From NCBI GenBank assembly GCA_035637595.1, contig DASPWW010000137.1, forward strand, positions 1 through 32,661: 32,661 nucleotides of DNA, written 5' to 3'. Made by a program: the position numbers and the translations under genes. Source of the DNA: DASPWW01 sp035637595 (GTDB lineage Bacteria > Actinomycetota > Thermoleophilia > Solirubrobacterales > 70-9). The notes under the pieces were generated by a model. That model was not told where the DNA came from. It made no database searches and saw only the letters and a list, made by a program, of their open reading frames with translations. Within the stretch, counting starts at the first letter, position 1; every line of letters starts with the position of its first letter. Shown here piece after piece: positions 16,078-23,707 of this stretch.

Positions 16078-17790
16078 TTACCGCCTGCCGCTGACCGCGA
16101 TTCGCGGTGAGCCCGGTGCCCCCTCGGGGGCGAGGCTGGCGGCGATCAGGCTGACGAGCGCCCCGGCAATCAGGCACAACAGGACGGCGCCCTGAAACGA
16201 GATCTGCCCGCCTGTGACCATGAGCAGTAGCTGCCACGGGACGGTGAGCCCGACGTCGAGCCGGGCGGCAAGATCGGCGACCACGATCAGCGGCAGCACG
16301 AGCGCACCGCCCAGCGCCACGATGATCCCGGCGCGGCGCACCGGGCCGGCCGGACGGGTCGCCGCGAGCCACACGTGGGTAGCGGGAACGAAGAACAGCG
16401 ACAGGTAGGGATTGACCAGCCACAGCGCGGCGACGCAAGCGCACAGGACCACGCCGGCCGCGGCCGCGAGTCCCTCTCGTGCCGCGCCGCGCGGAACGCG
16501 AAGCGGCCTGATCGTCTCCCAGACGAGCACCAGCACGACGACCAGGCACACCAGGACGATCGCCGCCCGCCATCCGACTTCGAAGCGCCCGGGATCGAAC
16601 GGGTAGTCGGGGCTGGGCGCGAGGCCGGTGAAAGCGAGCAGGTAGGCGAACACGAGCGCCACGGCGAAGGGCAGCGCGCGACTGATCACCCAAACGAGGT
16701 CGCGGGGTCGTCCCTCGCCGCGGCGCCACGCCCGGGCCACCGCGTCGACTGCGGCGAGCGCCGCAGGCAGCACGAGGGCGATCGCAAGCAGTGCCACGGA
16801 CCAACCGGGAATCAGGTTTCCCGAGAAGGTCACGTAGGCTGCGGGCCCGTGCTCGAGCGGTGCGGTTGCGGCGTCGAGGGTCACGATCAGAGACAGCGCG
16901 GCGCGCCCGTAGTCCCCCAGCGTGGTGACCGACAGCGAGTCGGCGTCGTCCTGCGACGGGGGAGGGGGTCGCTCGCCCGCGGAGGTGATACCCACGGTGT
17001 CGACCCCGTCGGGGATCAGGACGCTTTGCTCGCCCAACCCGCTCGGCAGGGCGAGACGAAGCAGGCCACTGAGCAGCCCCTCGCCACCGGCGGATTGCTC
17101 GGTCTGCTCGGTGACCACGCGCTCCGCCGTCCGGGTGAGCTGGATCGAGGTGCTCTCGTCCCCGCTCGACCAGGGAAGCACGTGCGGGGGCTCGGGCTCG
17201 CGGGCGCCCGGCGCCTGGATCACGAGCGCGGCGTCGACCTGATCGAGCTCCGGGTAGTGCTCTGCGAACTCGCGCACACCCTGAGCCCCGTCAGTGCCGC
17301 CGCTCGTCGAGACGATCACGAGGGTCTTGGAGTGGCGCGCACCGCCGAGGCTCTCGGCGATCTCGATCAGGGCGCCCGTCGCGGCGGCGCTCGACGCCAG
17401 CCCCACCCCCTCGGCCGAGTCGCGGCTGGCGAGCACCACCACCTGCCGCTGCGACTCGCCCGGAAGCACGAGGATCACGTTGCGAAGATCGACCTCGTCA
17501 CCGTCGAAGCTGCCCTGGAACGGCTGCTCGGAGAGCTCACCTCCCTCGATCGCGGCGAAGCGCCGGGTCACGAAGTCCGCTGCCGCCGCGTCGCCCTCCG
17601 AGCCGGGCTCCCGATTGGGGGCGGCATCCACGATCTGCTGCGCGGCGTGCGCCGCCGGCCCGGTCTCGAATCCGGCCGGCGAGATCGGAGCTTCGAGGGG
17701 CTCGGGCAGCGGCTGGACCGAGAACATCACGACGACGAGAGCGACGAGGGCGGGCAGGAAGCCGGCGCGATAGATCCGCGGGTCGATCAC
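16078..17790 (-). CDS. membrane protein with a degenerate M28-peptidase-like domain
   Basis: A 570-aa protein: one N-terminal hydrophobic anchor (about 8-24), an extracytoplasmic M28-fold domain (about 45-310), then about seven transmembrane segments (from LIPGWSVALLAIALVLPAALA to the end). The M28 fold shows in NREPGSEGDAAAADFV, LRNVILVLPGES, VVVLASRDS and a long alpha segment. The zinc ligands are mostly gone: the HxD motif reads S122-R123-D124, the Asp of the second site is absent (GVGLASSAAAT), and the Glu-Glu reads SGG. It is therefore unlikely to be an active aminopeptidase. GTG 17790 follows GGGGAG. It diverges from the two-component operon. Confidence 0.75.
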   Translation of the reverse strand: MIDPRIYRAGFLPALVALVVVMFSVQPLPEPLEAPISPAGFETGPAAHAAQQIVDAAPNREPGSEGDAAAADFVTRRFAAIEGGELSEQPFQGSFDGDEVDLRNVILVLPGESQRQVVVLASRDSAEGVGLASSAAATGALIEIAESLGGARHSKTLVIVSTSGGTDGAQGVREFAEHYPELDQVDAALVIQAPGAREPEPPHVLPWSSGDESTSIQLTRTAERVVTEQTEQSAGGEGLLSGLLRLALPSGLGEQSVLIPDGVDTVGITSAGERPPPPSQDDADSLSVTTLGDYGRAALSLIVTLDAATAPLEHGPAAYVTFSGNLIPGWSVALLAIALVLPAALAAVDAVARAWRRGEGRPRDLVWVISRALPFAVALVFAYLLAFTGLAPSPDYPFDPGRFEVGWRAAIVLVCLVVVLVLVWETIRPLRVPRGAAREGLAAAAGVVLCACVAALWLVNPYLSLFFVPATHVWLAATRPAGPVRRAGIIVALGGALVLPLIVVADLAARLDVGLTVPWQLLLMVTGGQISFQGAVLLCLIAGALVSLIAASLAPEGAPGSPRIAVSGRR

Positions 17791-17864
17791 GAGTGCTCCC
17801 CGTCGTGACTCAGGTCGCGCTTGGGCGAGCGAGAATCAAGCATGGCTAGGACGCAGGGAGCCCG

Positions 17865-17879
17865 CATGGCAGCGCCATG
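17865..17879. repeat. short palindrome in the M28-like / response-regulator intergenic region
   Basis: CATGGC (17865-17870), AGC, GCCATG (17874-17879) is a perfect 6-bp inverted repeat with a 3-nt centre. It lies in the 236-bp divergent gap and could be a regulator site; no other support is available. Confidence 0.3.
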
Positions 17880-17991
17880 TGGGCGACTGAGGACGACGCC
17901 AGGCGCCGATTCGCAGCCGCCCAAGCGTGGCGGGAGTCGCGGCGGTGAGCACCCTGCAAGCCTTCCAGCTTTGGCCACCGCGCTCGTCCTT

Positions 17992-18013
17992 TCGCCGCCG
18001 TTGGGGGCGGCGA
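17992..18013. promoter_or_regulatory. 8-bp inverted repeat just upstream of the response-regulator promoter
   Basis: TCGCCGCC (17992-17999) and GGCGGCGA (18006-18013) form a perfect inverted repeat with a 6-nt centre. It ends one base before the TACCCT box at 18015. Its place over the -35 region suits an operator, perhaps for autoregulation (inference). Confidence 0.4.
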
Positions 18014-18014
18014 C

Positions 18015-18020
18015 TACCCT
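18015..18020 (+). promoter_or_regulatory. -10-like box for the two-component operon
   Basis: TACCCT ends exactly 6 nt before the ATG at 18027, the distance expected when transcription begins at or next to the A of the start codon. No Shine-Dalgarno site is present. Confidence 0.5.
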
Positions 18021-18026
18021 TCCGGC

Positions 18027-18734
18027 ATGGCCGGCACGTCGGCTCGGATCCTGCTCGTGGACGACGAGCAGGCGATCCAGAAGCTGCTCACCTACCCGCT
18101 TCGGAAGGAGGGCTACGAGGTCGTGCCGGCCCACGACGGTCGCGAGGCGCTCGACCAGTTCGCGGCGCAGCGATTCGACCTCGTGGTGCTGGACATCATG
18201 CTGCCGAAGCTCGACGGGATCGAGGTCTGCAGACGGCTTCGCAGCCGCAGCCAGGTGCCGATCATCATGCTCACCGCAAAGGACGACGAGATCGACAAGG
18301 TGCTCGGCCTCGAGATGGGCGCCGACGACTACATCACCAAGCCGTTCTCGGTGCGTGAGTTTCGAAGCCGGGTAAAGGCCGCGCTGCGCAGAGCCGAGAT
18401 GCTGCGCACCCGGCCCCCCGCGGGCGAGCCGATCGTATCCGGCGAGCTGCGCATCGACTTCGAGCGGCGCGCCGTGACGGCCCGCGGCAGCCCCGTCCGG
18501 CTCACGTACGTCGAGTTCGAGATCCTCGCGGCGCTGGCCGCCAACCCGGGCCGCGTGTACACCCGCGACGTGCTGCTCGAGCACGTGTGGGGCGACTCCA
18601 GCTACAGGGATCCGCGAACCGTCGACGTCCACATCCGGCATCTGCGCGAGAAGCTCGAGCGCGACGCCAGCGAGCCCGAGTACCTGCTCACCGTGCGGGG
18701 GGTCGGCTACCGCTTCCGCGACGGAGAAGCCTGA
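18027..18734 (+). CDS. OmpR/PhoB-family response regulator
   Basis: A 235-aa DNA-binding regulator. The receiver domain (about 6-118) has the acidic pair Asp12-Asp13, the phosphate acceptor Asp56 (VLDIMLPKLDG), the conserved Thr in IIMLTAK and Lys in ITKPF. The winged-helix output domain (about 135-232) has LTYVEFEILAALAANPGRVYTR, DVLLEHVWG and the RTVDVHIRHLREKLE recognition helix, ending in VRGVGYRF. It is encoded one base before its histidine kinase. With the downstream HtrA protease, this layout resembles mprA-mprB-pepD of mycobacteria, so control of an envelope-stress response is likely (inference). Confidence 0.93.
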   Translation: MAGTSARILLVDDEQAIQKLLTYPLRKEGYEVVPAHDGREALDQFAAQRFDLVVLDIMLPKLDGIEVCRRLRSRSQVPIIMLTAKDDEIDKVLGLEMGADDYITKPFSVREFRSRVKAALRRAEMLRTRPPAGEPIVSGELRIDFERRAVTARGSPVRLTYVEFEILAALAANPGRVYTRDVLLEHVWGDSSYRDPRTVDVHIRHLREKLERDASEPEYLLTVRGVGYRFRDGEA

Positions 18735-18735
18735 G

Positions 18736-20232
18736 GTGGCGTCGGCGCCGGCAGCCCGAAGCGGGCGGCGAGCGGCGCTTCGCCGCCTGCCGCTGAACAG
18801 CGTTCGCAACCGGTTGGTGCTGCTGTTCTTCGCGATCACCGTGGCGGCCGTGGGATTCGTATACCTCTACGTCGTCCCTCAGCTGCGCTCCAGCCTCACC
18901 GCGGAGAAGCTTCACCGGCTGGAGGCCGCCGCGGCCGACCAGGGACCCCGGATGGCCCGGGCCATGGAGCACGGGATCTCACAGGGCCGGCTGAGGCGGT
19001 TGGTCCGCGACGTCGCCCAGCAGACCGAGTCGCGGGTGACCCTGATCGGGATCCGCCCCGACAGCTCCCAGCCGGCGTTCGTGGTCAGCGACTCCGAGTT
19101 TGAGCGCGACGCGGTCCAGCCCCGCTACGTCGCCGCGGCGAACACCGCGAACACGGGCATGGCGAGCTCCGCCGTCGAGCTCGTCGGCGGGCAGCGGGTC
19201 GGCCAGACCGCGATCCCGCTCTCTGCCCGCGGCGAAGCGCGGTGGGTGGCGGTGCTCTCCGACTCGCTCGAGGAGGTCGACGACAACGTGGCGTTGATCC
19301 GGCGCCAGATCCTGATCGCCGGCGCGATCGCCATCGCCTGCGCGCTGCTTGCCGGCTACCTCGCCGCCCGGGCTCACTCCCGCCGCCTGCGGCGCCTCGA
19401 GGAGGCGGCCGACCAGATCGCGGGGGGCAACTTCTCGGTTCCCATCCCGGTCACGTCATCGGACGAGGTCGGACAGCTCGCGATGACCTTCAACGAGATG
19501 CAGCAGAGGCTCGCCCGCCTGGACAGCGCGCGCAAGGAGTTCATCGCCAACGCGTCGCATGAGCTGCGCACCCCGATCTTCTCGCTCGGCGGGTTCGTAG
19601 AGCTGCTCGAGCACGAGGAGCCCGACGAGGCCTCGCGCGACGAGTTCGTGCGCACGATGCGCGAGCAGGTGGAGCGCCTCACCAAGCTCACCGCGGACCT
19701 GCTCGACCTCTCCAAGCTCGATGCCGATGCGATCGAGATCAAGGCGGAGCCCGTGCAGCTCGGCACGCTCGGCGAGCAGGTCGGGTCCGAGTTCCGGCCC
19801 CTCGCCGATCGCCACGGCTCGCGGCTCGACGTCAATGCCGAGCGTGACGGGGCGGTGGCGCTCGCGGACCCGGATCGGGTGGCTCAGATCATGCGTATCC
19901 TGCTCGACAACGCTCTCACCCACACGCCGGAGGGAACAGCGATCACAGTGACCACGAGATCCCTGGACGGGACGGCGGAGCTGATCATCAGCGACGACGG
20001 CCCCGGAATTGACCCCCGCTCGCGCGGGCGCGTGTTCGAGCGCTTCTACACGGGCGACTCGGTCGGCGGCTCGGGACTGGGTCTGGCGATCGCGCGCGAG
20101 CTCGCGCGCCGCATGGACGGCGAGCTCGCCGTCTCCTCGCGCCGCGGTCGGACCGACTTCGTGCTCGAGCTCCCGGCCTTCGCGCCGCCGCCGTCGGCCG
20201 GACAGTCGTCCTCCTCGAGGGTGACCGCATGA
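18736..20232 (+). CDS. membrane sensor histidine kinase
   Basis: A 498-aa kinase. Two transmembrane helices (about 26-46 and 191-212) flank an extracytoplasmic sensor region of about 145 residues with no recognised ligand motif. A HAMP linker (about 213-266) leads to the phospho-acceptor helix with His275 in ASHELRTPIFSL. The ATPase part has the N box (LLDNALTHTPEGT), G1 (SDDGPGI), F (FERFYTG) and G2 (GSGLGLAIA) boxes. It should phosphorylate the regulator encoded just upstream. Start GTG 18736 leaves one base after the regulator stop. Its TGA overlaps the HtrA start as ATGA, so kinase and protease synthesis look coupled. Confidence 0.93.
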   Translation: MASAPAARSGRRAALRRLPLNSVRNRLVLLFFAITVAAVGFVYLYVVPQLRSSLTAEKLHRLEAAAADQGPRMARAMEHGISQGRLRRLVRDVAQQTESRVTLIGIRPDSSQPAFVVSDSEFERDAVQPRYVAAANTANTGMASSAVELVGGQRVGQTAIPLSARGEARWVAVLSDSLEEVDDNVALIRRQILIAGAIAIACALLAGYLAARAHSRRLRRLEEAADQIAGGNFSVPIPVTSSDEVGQLAMTFNEMQQRLARLDSARKEFIANASHELRTPIFSLGGFVELLEHEEPDEASRDEFVRTMREQVERLTKLTADLLDLSKLDADAIEIKAEPVQLGTLGEQVGSEFRPLADRHGSRLDVNAERDGAVALADPDRVAQIMRILLDNALTHTPEGTAITVTTRSLDGTAELIISDDGPGIDPRSRGRVFERFYTGDSVGGSGLGLAIARELARRMDGELAVSSRRGRTDFVLELPAFAPPPSAGQSSSSRVTA

Positions 20233-21425
20233 GCGGCGCATCGGCGGGGGCGGGGGTTCGGCTCCGTTGCGCGATGGCCGTGACCACGGTGCTCGCGTCC
20301 GGCGGGCTCGCTGCCTGCAACAGCGACGGCCAGGACGTGACGACCACGACCACGACGATGAACGGTCATGCGGCCGTGGTCCCCGCGAACGGCGGCTTCG
20401 ATGCACGCCAGGTCTACGAGGAGGCGGCGCCCGGGGTCGTGACGATCCGTTCGGTCTTCGGCGGGTCCAGCGCGGCCGGCATCCTCGGCGGCGGACGTGC
20501 CGCCGGCCAGGGCTCCGGGTTCGTGATCAGCTCCGAGGGCGAGATCGTCACCAACGCGCACGTGGTCACGGACGCCGCCGCGGGCGGCGGCGGCGACATC
20601 AATCCCGCGAAGGAGGTCTATGTCGAGTTCCCCGATCGCGATCAGGTCCAGGCGGAGGTGCTCGGATTCGACCCGTTCGCCGACGTGGCGCTGCTCAAGG
20701 TGGACCCCGACGGCCTCAGCATCCACCCCCTGGAGCTGGGGTCCTCGAGCGAGATCGAGGTCGGGCAGCCCGTCGCCGCGATCGGCAGCCCGTTCGGCGA
20801 GGAGAACTCGCTGTCGGTCGGCGTCATATCGGCGAGCGGCCGCTCGGTCGAGTCGCTGACCGACTTTCAGATCGACGACGCGATCCAGACCGACGCTGCC
20901 ATCAACCCCGGCAACTCGGGCGGGCCGCTGCTCGACTCCGAGGCTCGGGTGCTGGGGATCAACCAGCAGATCCGCACCGCCTCGGGAGCCGATGAGGGGG
21001 TCGGGTTCGCGGTGCCGGTCGACCTCGTCGAGCGGTCGATCGAGCAGCTTCGCGATCAGGGCGAGGCCCACTACGCGTACATAGGCGTGACGACCCAGGG
21101 GCTGTACCCGCAGCTCGCCGACCGACTCGACATCGACGCGGACCACGGCGCGCTGATCGCCGAGGTCGTGCCGGGAAGCCCGGCCGACGAGGCGGGGCTC
21201 GAGGGCGGCGATCAGGAGATCCGCTTCCAGGGCGCGCAGGTCACGGTGGGGGGCGACGTCATCGTCTCGGTCGACGGCAGGGAGCTCGTCGAGGAGGCGG
21301 ACCTGGCGCGCTACATCTCGGAGAAGCAGCCCGGTGACAGCGTGACCCTCGAGGTCGTCAGGGACGGCGACACCCAGGATGTCGACGTGACCCTCGGCGA
21401 GCGCCCACTGCAGACCCCCAAGTAG
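20229..21425 (+). CDS. HtrA/DegP-family serine protease, predicted lipoprotein
   Basis: A 398-aa protease for misfolded or damaged envelope proteins. A signal peptide ends in the lipobox LAAC with Cys30, so it is probably lipid-anchored outside the membrane. A Thr-rich spacer follows (39-43). The trypsin-like domain has the full triad: His111 (TNAHVV), Asp152 (ADVALLKV) and Ser230 (GNSGGP). One PDZ domain (about 275-390) follows, with IGVTTQ and EVVPGSPADEAGL. In mycobacterial PepD the anchor is a transmembrane helix rather than a lipid, so this is a variant. The ATG overlaps the kinase TGA; the next gene starts 9 nt after the stop. Confidence 0.93.
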   Translation: MSGASAGAGVRLRCAMAVTTVLASGGLAACNSDGQDVTTTTTTMNGHAAVVPANGGFDARQVYEEAAPGVVTIRSVFGGSSAAGILGGGRAAGQGSGFVISSEGEIVTNAHVVTDAAAGGGGDINPAKEVYVEFPDRDQVQAEVLGFDPFADVALLKVDPDGLSIHPLELGSSSEIEVGQPVAAIGSPFGEENSLSVGVISASGRSVESLTDFQIDDAIQTDAAINPGNSGGPLLDSEARVLGINQQIRTASGADEGVGFAVPVDLVERSIEQLRDQGEAHYAYIGVTTQGLYPQLADRLDIDADHGALIAEVVPGSPADEAGLEGGDQEIRFQGAQVTVGGDVIVSVDGRELVEEADLARYISEKQPGDSVTLEVVRDGDTQDVDVTLGERPLQTPK

Positions 21426-21434
21426 GGAGGGCCA

Positions 21435-22376
21435 GTGGATCGCAAGGACCTGGCGGGGCTGGCCGGGGAGCTCGGCCTCGCGCTGCGCGACGAGGTGCTG
21501 CCGGCGCTGGGGCGCCCCGAGGGTCGCGCGCACGTCAGCGGGGCCGCGCAGGGATCCGCCGGAGGCGACGTGACCTTCGCGATCGACGAGCGCGCGGAGT
21601 CGTTTCTCGAGCGCTTCCTCGCCCGGCGGGCGCCCGACGTCGCCTTCTACTCCGAGGACAGAGGGATGGTCGTTCCGGGCTCCGAGCCGGCCTGGGTGCT
21701 GGTGGTCGACCCGATCGACGGAACCCGGCCCGCAATGGCCGGTCTCGAGTCCGCGTGCGTCTCGGTCGCAGCGGCCCCGCTCGATGGCGAGCCCCGGATA
21801 CGCGACGTCGAGGTGGCGTGCGTCGTCGAGATCAAGTCCGGGATCGCGTTTCGCGCCGAGCGCGGTGCAGGGGTCGAGCCCGCCCCTCGCCTGTCGGCCA
21901 ACCGCGACATGCGTCGGATGTTCTGGGCGTACGGGCTGCGGGGGCGCCCCGTGCGCGCAATCGCGGAGGTCCTCGGCGAGGTGATCGACGCGTCGTCCGT
22001 CGGCGGAGCCACGTTCGACCTCGGTTCGGCGTGCTTCGCCATGACGCGGATCGCGACGGGACAGCTCGACGCATACATCGAGCCCGGCCCAAGAATCGTC
22101 GCCGACGTGCCGGGGATGCGAGAGGAGTTCGAGCGCGTCGGCGGCGGCGCCGTGCTCAACAACTCCCCCTATGACCTCGCCGCCGCGGTCCTCTGCCTCG
22201 AGGAGGCGGGGGCGGTAGTCAGCGACGCCTACGGGCGCCCGCTTGGAGAGCGCTCGCTGCTCGGCTCGGGCGCCGACTTCCAGATCTCGTGCGTGGCCGC
22301 GGCGAACCGCGACCTCCACGCGGCGATAGTCGAAGCCATCGACAGCGGCATCGACCGGCTGGCCCAGGTGCGATGA
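21435..22376 (+). CDS. inositol-monophosphatase-family phosphatase
   Basis: A 313-aa protein of the Mg-dependent, Li-sensitive phosphatase superfamily (IMPase, FBPase, CysQ). The metal site DPIDGTRPAM (about 96-105) replaces the more common DPIDGTxNF. An acidic EDRG occurs upstream, and the C-terminal WDxAAG-type block reads PYDLAAAVLCLEEAG, with Tyr for Trp. The substrate could be inositol phosphate, a sugar bisphosphate or PAP; the altered motifs argue against a confident choice. GTG 21435 follows GGGAGGG. It is the last gene of the operon with the two-component system and HtrA, a link not explained by its enzyme class. Confidence 0.78.
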   Translation: MDRKDLAGLAGELGLALRDEVLPALGRPEGRAHVSGAAQGSAGGDVTFAIDERAESFLERFLARRAPDVAFYSEDRGMVVPGSEPAWVLVVDPIDGTRPAMAGLESACVSVAAAPLDGEPRIRDVEVACVVEIKSGIAFRAERGAGVEPAPRLSANRDMRRMFWAYGLRGRPVRAIAEVLGEVIDASSVGGATFDLGSACFAMTRIATGQLDAYIEPGPRIVADVPGMREEFERVGGGAVLNNSPYDLAAAVLCLEEAGAVVSDAYGRPLGERSLLGSGADFQISCVAAANRDLHAAIVEAIDSGIDRLAQVR

Positions 22377-22423
22377 TCGGGCTGCCTGGCAGCGGACTGT
22401 CCGTCGGAGCGCCCTGAATGATC

Positions 22424-22429
22424 TAGCCT
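22424..22429 (+). promoter_or_regulatory. -10-like box for the trehalose operon
   Basis: TAGCCT ends 6 nt before the GTG at 22436, the same gap as at the response-regulator and purA genes. It implies a leaderless treT message. Confidence 0.5.
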
Positions 22430-22435
22430 GACGCA

Positions 22436-23707
22436 GTGCTCCAAGAGGTAAGCCTGGGACAGCGGTCGCTTGCCGACTACACCCACCTCGTCGGGCGAGG
22501 GCTCGTAGAGCAGATCAGGGAGATGGCGACCCCGCTGCGTGGGGCCCGCGTCCTGCACGTCAGCGCGACCGCCTTCGGCGGCGGGGTCTCCGAGATCCTC
22601 TACACGCTGGTGCCGCTGATGCGCGACGTCGGGCTCGACGCCCACTGGCACGTGATCCTGGGCCGCGAGGAGTTCTTCAACGTCACCAAGTTGATGCACA
22701 ACTCGCTCCAGGGCGACGAGCAGAGCCTCACGGAGCAGCAGTGGGAGGTGTTCTTCGGCTACAACGCGATGAACGCCCGCGGCCTCGAGAGCGACTGGGA
22801 CGCGATCATCATCCACGACCCCCAGCCGACCGCGGTGCGACAGAACGCCCCGGACCGCGCCAAGCGCTGGATCTGGCGCTGCCACATCGATCTCTCGACA
22901 CCGAACGCGGCGACGCTGTCGCGGCTGCTGCCCATGATCGAGGGCTACGACGCCAGCCTCTGGCACATGGAGCAGTACGTGCCCGCCGGGGTCAATTCCG
23001 GCGTCCACATCGTCCCGCCGGCGATCGACCCCCTGTCACCGAAGAACATGGCGCTGTCGCCGGAGGACGCCGCGTTCGTCTGCAACCAGTTCGGCATCGA
23101 CGTCGATCGCCCGCTGATCTGCCAGGTGTCGCGCTTCGACCCGTGGAAGGACCCGATCGGGGTGATCGACGCCTACCGGTTGGTCAAGGAGCAGCTCCCC
23201 GAGGTTCAGCTGGCGCTGGTCGGCTCGATGGCGACCGACGACCCCGAGGGCTGGGAGTTCTTCCACAGGACGTATCGCTACGCGGGCGGCGATCCCGACA
23301 TCAAGATCCTCAACAACCTCAACAACGTCGGCGCGATCGAGGTCAACGCCTTCCAGTCGCAGGCCGACGTCGTCGTCCAGAAGTCGATTCGCGAGGGGTT
23401 CGGGCTCACGGTCACGGAGGCGCTGTGGAAGGGCAGGCCGACCGTCGCCGGGAACGTCGGCGGGATCCCGCTTCAGATCACCGACGGGCTGACGGGCTAC
23501 CTCGTCTCGTCGCCCGAGGAGGCGGCGCGGCGCTGCGGCGAGATCCTCTCCGATCCGGAGCTCGGCAAGCGGCTGGCACGCGCCGGGAAGGAGCACGCAC
23601 GCGAGCACTTCCTGACCCCGCGGCTGCTGCGCGACTGGCTGGGGCTGTTCGGCGATCTCGACCTCGCATCCGAGCTGCCCGCAGCGAGGGCCGTGGAAGA
23701 GGTGTGA
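22436..23707 (+). CDS. treT: trehalose synthase, TreT type (GT4)
   Basis: A 423-aa glycosyltransferase of GT-B fold. TreT enzymes make trehalose from NDP-glucose and free glucose, giving a compatible solute. The N-terminal domain has VLHVSATAFGGGVSEIL (GGG loop), DAIIIHDPQP and WIWRCHIDLS, all characteristic of TreT and its relatives. The C-terminal domain has QVSRFDPWKDPIGVIDAY and the GT4 EX7E-like donor site KSIREGFGLTVTEALWKGRPTV, then GGIPLQI. It starts at GTG 22436 with a TAGCCT box just before it. Its TGA overlaps the next start (TGATG), so TreT and the GT20 enzyme are made together. Confidence 0.9.
   Translation: MLQEVSLGQRSLADYTHLVGRGLVEQIREMATPLRGARVLHVSATAFGGGVSEILYTLVPLMRDVGLDAHWHVILGREEFFNVTKLMHNSLQGDEQSLTEQQWEVFFGYNAMNARGLESDWDAIIIHDPQPTAVRQNAPDRAKRWIWRCHIDLSTPNAATLSRLLPMIEGYDASLWHMEQYVPAGVNSGVHIVPPAIDPLSPKNMALSPEDAAFVCNQFGIDVDRPLICQVSRFDPWKDPIGVIDAYRLVKEQLPEVQLALVGSMATDDPEGWEFFHRTYRYAGGDPDIKILNNLNNVGAIEVNAFQSQADVVVQKSIREGFGLTVTEALWKGRPTVAGNVGGIPLQITDGLTGYLVSSPEEAARRCGEILSDPELGKRLARAGKEHAREHFLTPRLLRDWLGLFGDLDLASELPAARAVEEV

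Noticed and set aside
16375..17808. A 477-codon plus-strand frame opposite the M28-like gene
   Set aside because: His/Arg/Gly-rich composition typical of a shadow; the minus-strand frame has clear membrane helices and a ribosome-binding site.
20046..22319. A 757-codon minus-strand open frame opposite HtrA and the IMPase-family gene
   Set aside because: It is antisense to two proteins with complete catalytic motifs; its translation is Arg/Asp/Gly-rich without any domain. Long antisense frames are normal at this G+C content.
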